A DNA stretch of 64,000 nucleotides, taken from positions 1 to 64,000 of the forward strand of contig NZ_JAHZTC010000004.1 of assembly GCF_019599265.1 (NCBI RefSeq), given 5' to 3'. This stretch comes from Pontibacter sp. HSC-14F20 (GTDB lineage Bacteria > Bacteroidota > Bacteroidia > Cytophagales > Hymenobacteraceae). Made by a program: the position numbers and the translations under genes. Numbering within the stretch: position 1 is the stretch's first letter; each line of letters begins with the position of its first letter. Positions 44,025 to 53,545 of this stretch are shown here, piece after piece. The notes below the pieces were generated by a model. That model saw only the letters and a program-made list of their open reading frames with translations. It did not search any database and was not told the DNA's origin.

Positions 44025-44960
44025 ATGAAAGACAGAATCCTAGGGCTTCACCATATCACGGCTATTGCCGATTCGGCGAAAAGCAACCTGGACTTTTATA
44101 CCCAAGTACTAGGGCTGCGGCTGCTCAAAAAGACGGTCAATTTTGATGATCCCGGCACATATCACCTTTATTATGGTGATGAGGCAGGCAGTCCGGGTAC
44201 CATCCTGACTTTTTTTCCATACCAGGGCGCACGCCGTGGCAAGGCCGGCACAGGTATGGCTACGCACATCGGCTACGCCGTGCCCGAAGGTAGTTTTGAT
44301 TTCTGGATGAAGCGCTTCGAGGAATATGGTGTGAGCTATGGTCGCCCTGCTGAGAAGTTTGGAGAGCAGTTCCTACCATTCCAAGATCCGGACGGCTTGT
44401 TGTTGGAGTTAGTGATTCCTAAGAATGCTGACAACCGCAAGCCCTGGCAAACGGAGGAAGTGAAGGCTGACGTGGCTACGAAAGGCTTCCACAACGTAAC
44501 CCTGACTTTGCAAAAAGCCGAAAAGACAGCCGCTATTCTGACCGATATATTTGGCTATACCTTGCAGGACCAGACAGGCAGCAGCTACAGGTATAGCACC
44601 GATGCGGTGGAAGGCGCCAACATCATCGATATCGTAGAAAATCCGAATGTAAGTCGTGGCGAAGGCGGCGCAGGCACCAACCACCACATTGCTTTCCGGG
44701 TAAAAGACGAGGAAGTACTAATGCGATTCCGGGAGAAAGTGGCGGGCAAGGGTTTCAGCATCACCGAAAAGATAGACCGCAATTACTTCTACTCGCTTTA
44801 CTTCCGTGAGCCGGGCGGCGTGCTGTTCGAGATTGCGACAGACAACCCGGGTTTTGCGATTGACGAACCGGTAGAAGAGCTGGGTCAGAAGCTTTTGCTG
44901 CCACCGCAGTACGAGCCGCACAGGTCTAAAATTGAGTCGGTATTGCCGAGTCTGGTTTAG
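44025..44960 (+). CDS. Ring-cleaving dioxygenase-like VOC protein (MhqO type)
   Basis: Protein of about 311 residues with four VOC modules (two domains), similar to the MhqO/PcpA-like ring-cleaving dioxygenases. The ATG at 44025 (MKDRILGLHHITAIADSAK) is preferred; an upstream ATG at 43974 would add 17 atypical residues. Fe(II) ligands expected in this family are visible: His in GLHHITAIA, His in TNHHIAFRVKDEE and Glu in GGVLFEIATDNPGF. MhqO proteins degrade hydroquinone-type compounds, so a role against quinones or plant phenolics is plausible. It lies 33 nt before a carboxylesterase gene, the usual MhqD partner. Confidence 0.9.
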   Translation: MKDRILGLHHITAIADSAKSNLDFYTQVLGLRLLKKTVNFDDPGTYHLYYGDEAGSPGTILTFFPYQGARRGKAGTGMATHIGYAVPEGSFDFWMKRFEEYGVSYGRPAEKFGEQFLPFQDPDGLLLELVIPKNADNRKPWQTEEVKADVATKGFHNVTLTLQKAEKTAAILTDIFGYTLQDQTGSSYRYSTDAVEGANIIDIVENPNVSRGEGGAGTNHHIAFRVKDEEVLMRFREKVAGKGFSITEKIDRNYFYSLYFREPGGVLFEIATDNPGFAIDEPVEELGQKLLLPPQYEPHRSKIESVLPSLV

Positions 44961-44993
44961 GCTAATAAACAGAAACTGAACGAAAGGTATAGC

Positions 44994-45617
44994 ATGTACA
45001 CACACGAAAAGCAAATTCGCACGCAGGGCAAACCGCTGTCTGAAACAGGCAAGGCACTGATCCTGATACATGGGAGAGGGGCTACGGCAGCGAGCATACT
45101 GCCGCTGGCGCAGGAACTGGGTGCCGATGATTTCACGTGCTTCGCACCGCAGGCCACAAACAACATCTGGTATCCCTACAGCTTCATGGCACCGGCAGAG
45201 CAGAACCAGCCTGCTCTTGACTCAGCTCTGGAGTTGATCGACGAAACAGTGCAAGATATACTGGCGCAAGGTATAGGAAGTAAAGACATCTACCTGTCAG
45301 GTTTCTCTCAAGGCGCCTGTCTCACAGCAGAATACGCGAGTCGACATGCACAACGCTTTGGTGGTTTGCTGATCTTCACAGGCGGCCTGATCGGGCAGGA
45401 ACTGAACACAGGCAACTACAAAGGCAATTTCGAAGGTACACCTGTGCTCATCTCGACTGGCGACCCGGACCCGCATGTGCCGGTAAGCAGGGTAGACGAA
45501 ACCGTGAAGCAGCTGGAAAGTATGGGCGCAATAGTGACCCGTAAGGTATACCCGGGGCGTCCGCATACCATCCTGGACGAAGAACTGGAACTAGCCAGAA
45601 AGATACTGGCTTCCTAA
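44994..45617 (+). CDS. Phospholipase/carboxylesterase family alpha/beta hydrolase (MhqD type)
   Basis: Cytoplasmic serine hydrolase of 207 residues. Strand-and-oxyanion region ALILIHGRGATAASI, nucleophile elbow SGFSQGACLTAEYASRH (Ser in GFSQG), acid Asp in STGDPDPHVPVSRV and His in VYPGRPHTILDEE. It pairs with the upstream MhqO-like gene. In Bacillus subtilis the MhqO/MhqD pair belongs to the MhqR regulon for quinone resistance; the same job here is inferred. A strong terminator follows. Confidence 0.9.
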   Translation: MYTHEKQIRTQGKPLSETGKALILIHGRGATAASILPLAQELGADDFTCFAPQATNNIWYPYSFMAPAEQNQPALDSALELIDETVQDILAQGIGSKDIYLSGFSQGACLTAEYASRHAQRFGGLLIFTGGLIGQELNTGNYKGNFEGTPVLISTGDPDPHVPVSRVDETVKQLESMGAIVTRKVYPGRPHTILDEELELARKILAS

Positions 45618-45640
45618 GATTAGAGTTTGGCTAAAATTGA

Positions 45641-45685
45641 AAAAAGCTGAAAGCACCGCAATGGTTCGCTTTCAGCTTTTTTTGT
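45641..45685. terminator. Strong bidirectional terminator
   Basis: Perfect 14-bp stem: left arm 45641-45654, 13-nt loop, right arm 45668-45681, with A-run on the left and T-run on the right, so it can act on both strands. It lies 23 nt after the esterase stop codon. Confidence 0.9.
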
Positions 45686-46058
45686 GAAGAAGGACTAAGC
45701 TCTGTGGGTTTGACTACAGCAATCAGTTCAATTGCCTTTGTTGAGGAGAAATTGAGAGCGATTGGCTTCCTCCTGACGCCAGGAAATTTACCGGCGACTA
45801 CTTTTCTTTATGTCATCGTGAAAGGATCTTGATTCAAGGAAGGTTAAGCAGTTGTTTTAATATACCCCTGCCCCTCAAGAAGAAAATCCCTAAGGCTGCT
45901 CAATTTCCGGTATAGCTTCGTAGAAAATACCACTGGCAGGTATAGCAAGATTAACTTGCACTGAAACTATGAAACAGATCGCTTTGCCAGGTGCACCCTT
46001 GACGATTTTGTGTTTGAGCGGTCAGCGAGTTTAAAAGCGTCTTGATCTTTTTGCTTAC

Positions 46059-46107
46059 TGGGGGTAGGGGCTCTCTATTTTTTCATTATCGAGGGCCCCT
46101 ACCCCCA
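46059..46107. repeat. 17-bp hairpin between convergent genes
   Basis: Left arm 46059-46075 (TGGGGGTAGGGGCTCTC), 15-nt loop with a T-run, right arm 46091-46107, one mismatch that can be a G-U pair. No T-run directly follows on either strand, so it is not a classic terminator. Confidence 0.7.
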
Positions 46108-46184
46108 TCAAGGAAAAAAGTGAGTGCCCACCGCACAGGCGAAGCTATAAAACAAGTTAGTGTGCTATACCTGTAGCTCTGCTA

Positions 46185-46241
46185 CGCTAGTTACAAATTG
46201 GCCCGTTGTACAACAACATTTGTGCTAGCACTAAACTAGCG
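46185..46241. repeat. Nested inverted repeats, REP-like
   Basis: Outer arms CGCTAGTT (46185-46192) and AACTAGCG (46234-46241), inner arms ACAAAT (46193-46198) and ATTTGT (46218-46223), plus two palindromes, GTTGTACAAC (46205-46214) and GTGCTAGCAC (46222-46231). The arrangement is like a small REP/BIME-type element. Confidence 0.5.
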
Positions 46242-46314
46242 ATATGACCAACTATACCTGGTAGCACAACTCGCTATACCTGCCACAGCATTTCCTGCAC
46301 AAGCCTAAGCTCCT

Positions 46315-47898
46315 TTAATTCTGACTCTCGTAACCGAAATCCTTAAACGTCTTGGAGATATTCTCGTCGCTTGCTTTATTCTTATTGCTCCAACTGGCAT
46401 CAAGCTCCAATGCAACCAAGCCTTTCAGGTTCATCAGAGCCACAAAGTCATCGACATCTTTCAGAAACTCCGGCTTGCGGCGCGACGATTTGAGCGCATA
46501 TTTACGGGCGAAAACATCGCCTTTGGTCTGCAGTTCGTTGCGCTTCTCGATGATGTAATTCAGACGTTCCACCAGGTCTTTGGTAGAGCGGCCGATTACC
46601 TCTGTAGCTTCCAGCGTGCCGATGGTCATGACGGTGGTGCCGCCGATGGTTGTGATCTTTTTGCTGGTGGACGGCTCGTCTATAATTACAGGGGCCACGC
46701 CGGTTACAGCACCCATAGAGGCGTTGGCGAGCGAGCGGCCTTTTTTGCCTTTGCGGGCACGGTTATACTTTTTCTTCAGGTCCTTTTCGGTTTCCTTGAG
46801 CTGCTCCATCAAATCCCAGGCACGCACCAGTGCAGCACGGTATTCGTTGTAGAGTTTCTGGTCTTTTTCGCCTTCGTTCACGGCGTTGAGAATTGTGAAA
46901 GACACGGTGCGCTCGTCGCGTTTGTTCGATTTGTCCAGCACAAAAAAAGTCATCTCGAAAGCCACTGAGTCGAGCGGGTCGCGCACAAAGTCGTAGCCTG
47001 GCTTCCAGATAAATTCGTACTGCGAAGGCGTATTTTTAACCAGGGCCGTAGCCGGCACAGTGGTATTCGTCGAGATAAAGTTAAAAGAAGCGATATCTGC
47101 CTCACCGTTCGGATCGTAGATCTGGAACTTGATGTTCACAGTAGCGTCCTCTTTATACTCAAAGCGCTTCTGCGATGGAATCATCTGCAGGGTAGGGGGC
47201 AGGTCCTGCTGCGTTACCTCTACTTTAAAAGAACCCTTTGTCCGTGCCTTGGCAGGCTGGTCTTCTACATAAAATTCCACCGAAATAGGCTTGTTGCGCA
47301 GGCGGTTGAACTGTGTGAGCGAAGGCTTCCAGGTAAACTCTCCCTGTGCCGATAACTTAGCTCCCTCGGGCATACCGTCGGCAATGGCCACAATAACAAT
47401 AGGGTCCTCGTCTTCGTCCTGCACGGCTGCCGACTCAATAGTATACGTATTTTGGGTGTTGTAGCGCACATAGAGTGGTTTCAGTTCGCCAACCACCGGG
47501 GGGCGGTTTACGTGCTCTACCTTAAAGTCCACGACCTGGCTGGTGCTCTCGTCTTTTTCGTTGCGGGCCTCAAAGATCACCTGCAAGATGCGTCCGCCAC
47601 TCAGGCGATCCACAAAGTCGTAGCTTGGCGTCCAGGAAAAATAACCGAGCGAGTCGAAGACCATGCCCTCGACCTTGCCTTGCTTGATGCTATACCTGAA
47701 CTCCGTGCCCGTGCCGCCAGTGGCCTGCACTTCAAACTCGAGTTGCTGCCCTTCTTTGAGCACATTCCAGCCGGGGTCAGTCGGAAATTGCAGTTTGATG
47801 GCAGAAGACCTGGAAGATTTGCCGGAGGCTGCGTCCTGGGCAATTGCTTGGCTGATAAGGAGTACCAGAAGAGAAAAAAGAAGTAGACTCTTTTTCAT
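46315..47898 (-). CDS. Secreted Ig-repeat protein with C-terminal helical region
   Basis: Protein of 527 residues with no firm family assignment. The ATG at 47898 is chosen over a TTG at 47916. Signal peptide KKSLLLFSLLVLLISQAIAQ. Residues about 25-335 hold at least three Ig/cadherin-like repeats, each with an F-x-W-x-P-x-x-x-F motif (FSWTPSYDFVDR, FTWKPSLTQFNR, FIWKPGYDFVRD) and ending in NRPP or DLPP linkers. The rest is different: a charged helical stretch (YRAALVRAWDLMEQLKETEKDLKKKY), a Gly/Thr/Ala-rich hydrophobic segment (about 400-440), and another charged helix. This helix-hydrophobic hairpin-helix layout is uncommon after Ig repeats. Function unknown; a cell-surface or periplasmic role is likely. 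Confidence 0.75.
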   Translation of the reverse strand: MKKSLLLFSLLVLLISQAIAQDAASGKSSRSSAIKLQFPTDPGWNVLKEGQQLEFEVQATGGTGTEFRYSIKQGKVEGMVFDSLGYFSWTPSYDFVDRLSGGRILQVIFEARNEKDESTSQVVDFKVEHVNRPPVVGELKPLYVRYNTQNTYTIESAAVQDEDEDPIVIVAIADGMPEGAKLSAQGEFTWKPSLTQFNRLRNKPISVEFYVEDQPAKARTKGSFKVEVTQQDLPPTLQMIPSQKRFEYKEDATVNIKFQIYDPNGEADIASFNFISTNTTVPATALVKNTPSQYEFIWKPGYDFVRDPLDSVAFEMTFFVLDKSNKRDERTVSFTILNAVNEGEKDQKLYNEYRAALVRAWDLMEQLKETEKDLKKKYNRARKGKKGRSLANASMGAVTGVAPVIIDEPSTSKKITTIGGTTVMTIGTLEATEVIGRSTKDLVERLNYIIEKRNELQTKGDVFARKYALKSSRRKPEFLKDVDDFVALMNLKGLVALELDASWSNKNKASDENISKTFKDFGYESQN

Positions 47899-48556
47899 AT
47901 AAGGTGAATTGTGCAATAGGGTGCGTAGAGAATGCTTAAACGTTCTGTTGTCCTAAATATGGGACAGGGCTGGGGCTCCGGAATAGTACTAAAGCCGCCT
48001 GGTATTACAGCGTGACCTGAGGTAGCGAATGGTGGCTGCCGTTGCAAAGTGTGTGCTGTATGGATAATGGAGTTTGAACATGCTCTTTTAGAAGCCTCTA
48101 AGTTAGCAAAGACTTCTGCCTTTATCAAAGCCGCCCCTCCGCTAAAATTTTAAGTAGCTTTTTTTGAATTAGGATCAGGAGAAATGCTTTAGAAAATTGA
48201 ACTATACCTATTCTTCTGGTATGGCTCGTTTTACTTTTACCCGCTTATGGACTGCCATCTGTATTTACCTGCCTGAAGATGATCACAACACGCGAAATTT
48301 ATGAAAGCGGGCAGAGCCGTGCTATACCTGCACGTTGGTTTTACGGGTTATCAAAATGTTAATTGAGAAACGTTTTTAATGCATGTTTTTGCGGATTTGA
48401 TAAAATAATATGCATAAAATTTGGTATATAGAAATAATTATGAGTTAATTAGTGAAGGAAATAGCCGAAATGCGATTGCAGGCTGCATAAAGTTGCGTAT
48501 TTAGTTTCTCGCCAACCCTTGCAGAAGGAGAAGGCTACCAACGTAATCAAGTTACT
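47899..48556. other. Divergent intergenic region upstream of namZ
   Basis: 658 nt without a supported gene. It separates the Ig-repeat gene (minus) from namZ (plus). The namZ-proximal part is AT-rich and contains the 33-bp element at 48381-48413, which is shared with the region upstream of the phosphoesterase-murQ unit. I saw nothing else definable. Confidence 0.6.
48381..48413 (+). promoter_or_regulatory. 33-bp conserved element upstream of namZ
   Basis: Matches 26 of 33 positions, without gaps, to 61035-61067. It begins GCATGTTTTTGC and ends ATGC, so its ends are inverted. Both copies are followed at once by a TAAA...ATTTGG segment resembling a -7 box. It is probably a promoter-operator shared by the amino-sugar salvage genes. 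Confidence 0.55.
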
Positions 48557-49828
48557 ATGTATAACTCCATTAAAGTAAAAGTGCTGGTAAACAGTGCGCT
48601 AGCCCTGCTCCTGACAGCAGGCGCATGCAAGGCGCCGCAGCAGCAGGAAACGGCAACGGCTGCGCAGAGCGGCACAACCGCAAAACCTGATGTTGCCCAG
48701 GCTCCCATCGTGACCGGCGCCGACCAGACCGAGGCCTACCTTCCATACCTGAAAGGCAAGCGCGTCGGGATGGTGGTGAATCCGACTTCAATTATCGGTG
48801 ACAAGCTGAGTGTAGACAGTTTGCATGCGCTCGGGGTGAATATAGTAAAAGTATTTGGTCCGGAGCACGGTTTCAGAGGCGATGCCAGCGCCGGCATAAA
48901 AGTAGAGGATAGCGTGGACCCTGCCACAGGTATACCTGTGGTATCGCTTTACGGCAAACGCAACAAGCCCACTAAAGAAGACCTGGCCGATGTAGACCTT
49001 ATGATCTTTGATATTCAGGATGTGGGTACCCGTTTCTATACCTATACTATTACATTGCACCGTGTGATGGAAGCCTGCGCCGAAAATGGAGTAGAGCTGA
49101 TGGTATTGGACAGACCTAATCCGAACGGTTTTATGGTGGACGGTCCTATTCTGGAGCCGGAAAACAAATCGGGAATCGGCATACACCCTATACCTATCGC
49201 GCATGGCCTCACGGTGGGAGAGTTTGCCCAAATGATAAATGGCGAAAAGTGGCTGGCAAATGGCGTGCAGTGCAAGCTCAACATCGTAAAGGTGAAAAAT
49301 TATGACCACGACATGCCTTATACCTTACCCGTATGGCCTTCGCCTAATCTAAACACACAACAATCCATTCTGCTATACCCTTCTACCTGTCTTTTTGAAG
49401 GTACAATTTTCAATCACGGACGTGGCACGCAGTTTCCTTTCACGGTAATGGGGCATCCGGCCATGAAGGATAAATACACCTTCAGTTATACCCCTATAAG
49501 TATAAAAGGAATGGCCGAAACACCGTTGCACCAGGACCAGGTCTGCTACGGACTTGATCTGCGAAATTACGATGTCAGCACGTTCCGGGAGACTGGCAGA
49601 ATTAACCTGAGCTGGATGATCGAGCTTTACCAGGCTTACCCGGATAAAGAGCGCTTCTTCGACCAGTCGCAAAGCAATCAGATCGGTAACATTGACAGAC
49701 TTGCGGGCACCAAAAAGTTTAAAGAGCAGATCATCGCAGGGGCCTCAGAAGAAGAGATTCGCCAGAGCTGGGAGCCAGGGCTGAGTCAGTATAAGCAAAT
49801 GCGCAAAAACTACCTGCTATACCCTTGA
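48557..49828 (+). CDS. namZ: Exo-beta-N-acetylmuramidase NamZ-like (DUF1343, GH171)
   Basis: Probable exo-lytic beta-N-acetylmuramidase that removes MurNAc from the non-reducing end of peptidoglycan glycans. It has 423 residues. A hydrophobic signal (LALLLTAGAC, lipobox Cys at about 24) is followed by a low-complexity Gln/Ala/Thr linker. The DUF1343 domain starts YLPYLKGKRVGMVVNPTSIIG and has FGPEHGFRGDASAG, DIQDVGTRFYTYTITLHRVMEA, ELMVLDRPNPNGFMVDGP, the GHL-like block HGLTVGEFAQMINGEKWL and WPSPNLNTQQSILLYPSTCLFEGT. Family activity was shown for NamZ of Bacillus subtilis and Tannerella. It is the first gene of the proposed peptidoglycan salvage region, with MurQ at its other end. Confidence 0.9.
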   Translation: MYNSIKVKVLVNSALALLLTAGACKAPQQQETATAAQSGTTAKPDVAQAPIVTGADQTEAYLPYLKGKRVGMVVNPTSIIGDKLSVDSLHALGVNIVKVFGPEHGFRGDASAGIKVEDSVDPATGIPVVSLYGKRNKPTKEDLADVDLMIFDIQDVGTRFYTYTITLHRVMEACAENGVELMVLDRPNPNGFMVDGPILEPENKSGIGIHPIPIAHGLTVGEFAQMINGEKWLANGVQCKLNIVKVKNYDHDMPYTLPVWPSPNLNTQQSILLYPSTCLFEGTIFNHGRGTQFPFTVMGHPAMKDKYTFSYTPISIKGMAETPLHQDQVCYGLDLRNYDVSTFRETGRINLSWMIELYQAYPDKERFFDQSQSNQIGNIDRLAGTKKFKEQIIAGASEEEIRQSWEPGLSQYKQMRKNYLLYP

Positions 49829-50424
49829 TGCCAAAGCGCTGCCAGATTGAAACATTTCGGGACCTGATTTTTTGAATCAATAGCCGGCTCAGGATCATGT
49901 GTTCTGTCTTATGACAGGATCTGCGCCCCGGAAATGCCCCGATAACAAGGTTTGCATCTTCCTGCAGCTATTTGATCAGTGAAATGATTCTTGCCGAATT
50001 GTGCGTTTTTGGATTAATGGTATAACATCAGATATAAGCATGCGTGCAGCTTTAAAGACAGTAGGAGCGGATATTAGTCGGATGATGCTTTAAATTGAAA
50101 TAATTATTTAAAAATATATAAAAAATATTTAATTTTATATGCGTGAATTTGCGTCTTTACGTATAAGTATGTGTTGCTGCTTTTTTCTTTTTTAGTTAAA
50201 ATCATTGCAATAACCTGTGCGCTGTTACCCTTTTTTATTAGTTTTAATTTGAGTTTAATGTATACCCGGATAATAAGGTGTGCTTGATACTAGCTAAATT
50301 GTATTATGCAAAGTTGTTTTGCCTTAGTACAGAGCCGGCGGTCTGGAAAGAATGAGTTTTATGTTTTACCTATTAACCTATAATCAATCAACCCACAATA
50401 ATCTTAACCAATAGCCACGCAGTT
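49829..50424. other. Long AT-rich intergenic region before the third susC
   Basis: 596 nt without a supported gene. It has a very AT-rich segment (about 50095-50150) and, at 50001-50020, a partial and weak resemblance (TGCGTTTTTG..GATTAAT) to the 33-bp elements at 48381 and 61035. No clear terminator for namZ was found. A long susC leader or promoter is likely within it. Confidence 0.5.
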
Positions 50425-53400
50425 ATGATGAAAAAATTACACTGTTACCTATGGGGGATATGTTTCCTCCTGTTTCACTTTACAGCCAATGCCCAGAGCA
50501 CGACTGTAACCGGCACGGTAACTGCCGCCTCCGACAATTCCCCGCTACCAGGTGTAACGGTAGCCGTTAAAGGCCAGCCGCGTGGTACGAATACCAACAC
50601 GGATGGCAAGTTCTCTATTTCGGTAGCTCCAACTGATGTACTGGTGTTCAGCTTTATAGGTATGAAGCCCGCCGAGAGACCTGTAGGTACCAACACAGTA
50701 ATCAATGTGGCCATGCAGGCGAATTCTGAAAGCCTGAGCGAAGTAGTAGTAACGGCCCTTGGTATCAAGCAGGAAAAGAAAGCCCTTGGTTATGCCGTAA
50801 CAGAAGTTAAAGGATCTACCGTTGCCCAGACACAGCGCGAGAACTTTGTGAACGGCCTTGCCGGTCGTGTGGCGGGTGTGGAAGTAACCACTACTTCCGG
50901 CTTGCCAGGTTCTTCGTCTTCTATCATGATTCGTGGGGTAAGCTCGCTAAGCGGTAGCAACCAGCCACTGTATGTAGTAGACGGATTACCGATCAACAAC
51001 AATACCTTTAACACAGCAGGCTTCGCTTCTTCTGCAAACTCTGCCACGTCACTTGATAACCGTTCAACTGACTTTACAAACAGAGGTGCCGACATCAACC
51101 CACAGGACATCGAGAGCATCACGATCCTGAAAGGCCCGGAAGCATCTGCTCTATATGGTATTGATGCTGCTTCAGGCGCTATCGTGATCACAACCAAAAG
51201 AGGTGTGGCCGGTACCAGCCAGATAGACTACAGCAACAGCTTTAGAATAGACCGTATCACGAAATTCCCTGAAATTCAGCAGGTATACGACAGAGGTTCT
51301 GGTGGTGTATCAGACGGAACAGAGAGCATCGTTTCTTATTTTGGCGCTCCTTTCCCTGAAGGAACACAGTTCTATGATAACGTAGACAATTTCTTCCAGA
51401 CAGCCTTCACACAACGTCATAACCTGTCATACTCAGGAGGTTCAGAGAAAACACAATACCGTGTTTCCAGCTCTATTACAGATCAGGAAGGTTTTGTGCC
51501 AGGTACAGACCTGACCAGGTTGAACCTGTCTTCTGCCATTACATCCAAGCTGAATAAGTATATCTCTACTGATGTGTCTTTTAGCTATACCTACTCCGAC
51601 AACAACTCTGCCTTTAAAGGTGCGGGTGGTCCGTTGCTGGGCTTGCTTAACTGGCCATCTAACGATGATGCCAGCATTTACCTGACGCCATCCGGAGAAA
51701 GAAGAGTTTTCTCGACCAGCTCAAGCGAAGTGGAAAACCCGTTCTTCAACATCAACAACAACACGATTAACGACGTTAACAACCGTTATATCACAAGTGC
51801 CAGAGTGACCATTGATCCAACCTCATGGCTGAAGTTTGTTGGTAACGTTGGTTTCGACTTCTCCACCGGTAAAATTACGATGGTGCGTCACCCGCAGTCT
51901 AACTACGGTGTGTCGAGAGGCGGTATCTTCGATCAGTCGCTGGACAACTCCCGTAACTTCAACGTGCAGTATTATGCGCAGTTAAACCGCTCTTTCCTGG
52001 GTGATAAATTCCACGCAGACCTTAAAGTGGGTAGCGAGGTAAGAGACCAGAACACTTATACGCAGGCTATCACCGGCGAACGTTTCCTGGCTCCAAACCT
52101 GTACTCAATTGAGAACACAGACGGAACAACACACAGAGGCAGAAACAGACTGTACCAGAGACGCCTGGTGGGTGCTTTCGGTAACCTGACGTTGAACTAC
52201 AACGACTTGTTATACCTGAACCTGACCGGCCGTAATGACTGGAGCTCTACGTTGCCAGTTGAGAGCCGCTCATTCTTCTATCCATCTGCTTCCGTGAGCT
52301 TTATCTTTACTGAACTTGCACCATTTGCAGGTATAAGAGATGTACTGTCTTATGGTAAACTGAGAGGTTCTATTGCCCAGGTTGGTAAAGACGCCAGCCC
52401 ATACAGCATCCGTGCCTTCCTGGAGCCTAAGGTTACAACAGGCGGTGGTTTTGGTTACGCCTTCACCGGCCCTAGCCCGAACCTGAGACCGGAGATGACG
52501 ACTTCTTACGAGTTCGGTACGGAGATGAAGTTCTTTAACGACCGTATCGGTATCGACGCGACTTACTTCAACAAGAAGTCAGTAGACCAGATCGTGCGTG
52601 ACATGCGACTGAGCTATGGTACAGGTTTCGTACTGCAGGCTTTCAACGCCGGTGAGATGAAAACCGAAGGTATAGAGTTGCAGTTTAACGCAACGCCTGT
52701 CGTTTCGCAGGACTTCCAGTGGGATGTGTTGGCTAACTTCACGCACCTGTGGAGCGAATTGCTTACCCTGCCATCAGGTGTGAACGAGTTCTATTTGTCA
52801 GATACCTGGCTGTACGGAAACGTGCGTAACGGTGCAAGACCAGGTGGTCCGCTTACCACATTCACTGGTTTTGACTACGAGCGTAACGACAAAGGCGAAT
52901 TGCTGATCAACCCATCAAACGGCTACCCTGTAAGAAACACAACTGATTGGGTCGTAGTAGGCGACCGTCAGCCAGACTTCACAGTTGGTCTGTCAAACAG
53001 CTTCCGTTACAAGAATTTCTCCCTTAACTTCCTGTTGGATTTCAGAAAAGGTGGAGACATCTACAATGGTACCGAGCACTTCCTGACTGCTCGTGGTCTG
53101 AGCAAGAGAACGCTCGATCGTAATGAGCCGGTTGTATTCCAGGGTGTAATGAAAGATGGTCTGGAGAACACAGACAATCCAACCCGTAACACGATCACAA
53201 TCGATCCTTCCCGTGACGCGAACTTCTGGTCTACTACGTTTGGGCTTCCTGAAGTTGATTTCATCGAAAAAGACATCAACTGGGTACGTATGCGCGATAT
53301 CACACTTAACTATAACCTTGGTTCAACAGCGCTGCTTAGAAACGCGAAGTTCATCAAGTCAGGTAGTGTGTTCGTGACAGCAACGGACCTGTTTATTCTG

Positions 53401-53535
53401 ACCAACTACTCTGGCCTGGACCCTGTGGTAAATGGTAACTCTGCAGCCGTTGGCGGTAGTGGTGGTGCCGGTTTCGACTACGGTAACTTCCCAATGCCAA
53501 TGGGTATTAACTTCGGTGTAAACATTGGATTTTAA
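50425..53535 (+). CDS. susC: SusC-like TonB-dependent outer membrane transporter (third pair)
   Basis: Outer membrane transporter of 1036 residues. Signal peptide about 1-24 ending ANAQ. The carboxypeptidase-regulatory-like domain has LPGVTVAVKGQPRGTNTNTDGKFSI, then VVVTALGIKQEKKALGYAVTEV (the RagA/SusC-type segment), plug, and barrel ending FGVNIGF. It has the longer SusC N-terminal layout seen in peptide/glycan importers ("ALGIKREEKALGYA" type), unlike the two pectin SusC proteins. Its neighbours (NamZ, GHL10, amidase, MurQ) suggest muropeptides, chitooligosaccharides or other amino-sugar glycans as substrate. That is inference. susD follows after 10 nt. Confidence 0.95.
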   Translation: MMKKLHCYLWGICFLLFHFTANAQSTTVTGTVTAASDNSPLPGVTVAVKGQPRGTNTNTDGKFSISVAPTDVLVFSFIGMKPAERPVGTNTVINVAMQANSESLSEVVVTALGIKQEKKALGYAVTEVKGSTVAQTQRENFVNGLAGRVAGVEVTTTSGLPGSSSSIMIRGVSSLSGSNQPLYVVDGLPINNNTFNTAGFASSANSATSLDNRSTDFTNRGADINPQDIESITILKGPEASALYGIDAASGAIVITTKRGVAGTSQIDYSNSFRIDRITKFPEIQQVYDRGSGGVSDGTESIVSYFGAPFPEGTQFYDNVDNFFQTAFTQRHNLSYSGGSEKTQYRVSSSITDQEGFVPGTDLTRLNLSSAITSKLNKYISTDVSFSYTYSDNNSAFKGAGGPLLGLLNWPSNDDASIYLTPSGERRVFSTSSSEVENPFFNINNNTINDVNNRYITSARVTIDPTSWLKFVGNVGFDFSTGKITMVRHPQSNYGVSRGGIFDQSLDNSRNFNVQYYAQLNRSFLGDKFHADLKVGSEVRDQNTYTQAITGERFLAPNLYSIENTDGTTHRGRNRLYQRRLVGAFGNLTLNYNDLLYLNLTGRNDWSSTLPVESRSFFYPSASVSFIFTELAPFAGIRDVLSYGKLRGSIAQVGKDASPYSIRAFLEPKVTTGGGFGYAFTGPSPNLRPEMTTSYEFGTEMKFFNDRIGIDATYFNKKSVDQIVRDMRLSYGTGFVLQAFNAGEMKTEGIELQFNATPVVSQDFQWDVLANFTHLWSELLTLPSGVNEFYLSDTWLYGNVRNGARPGGPLTTFTGFDYERNDKGELLINPSNGYPVRNTTDWVVVGDRQPDFTVGLSNSFRYKNFSLNFLLDFRKGGDIYNGTEHFLTARGLSKRTLDRNEPVVFQGVMKDGLENTDNPTRNTITIDPSRDANFWSTTFGLPEVDFIEKDINWVRMRDITLNYNLGSTALLRNAKFIKSGSVFVTATDLFILTNYSGLDPVVNGNSAAVGGSGGAGFDYGNFPMPMGINFGVNIGF

Positions 53536-53545
53536 TTAAGGAGCA

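Larger units (their letters stand above)
45618..46314. other. Long structured intergenic region between convergent genes
   Basis: 697 nt without a supported gene. It contains the esterase terminator (45641-45685), a 17-bp hairpin (46059-46107), a nested set of inverted repeats (46185-46241), and at least five copies of the window-wide motif (C)AGGTATAGC/GCTATACCTG (near 45908, 45938, 46165, 46251, 46272). It looks like a repeat-derived or REP-like region. Confidence 0.6.

Noticed and set aside
45880..46300. Repeated (C)AGGTATAGC copies considered as a CRISPR-like array
   Set aside because: Spacing is irregular, units are 7-10 nt, orientation varies and the motif occurs window-wide. There are no cas genes.
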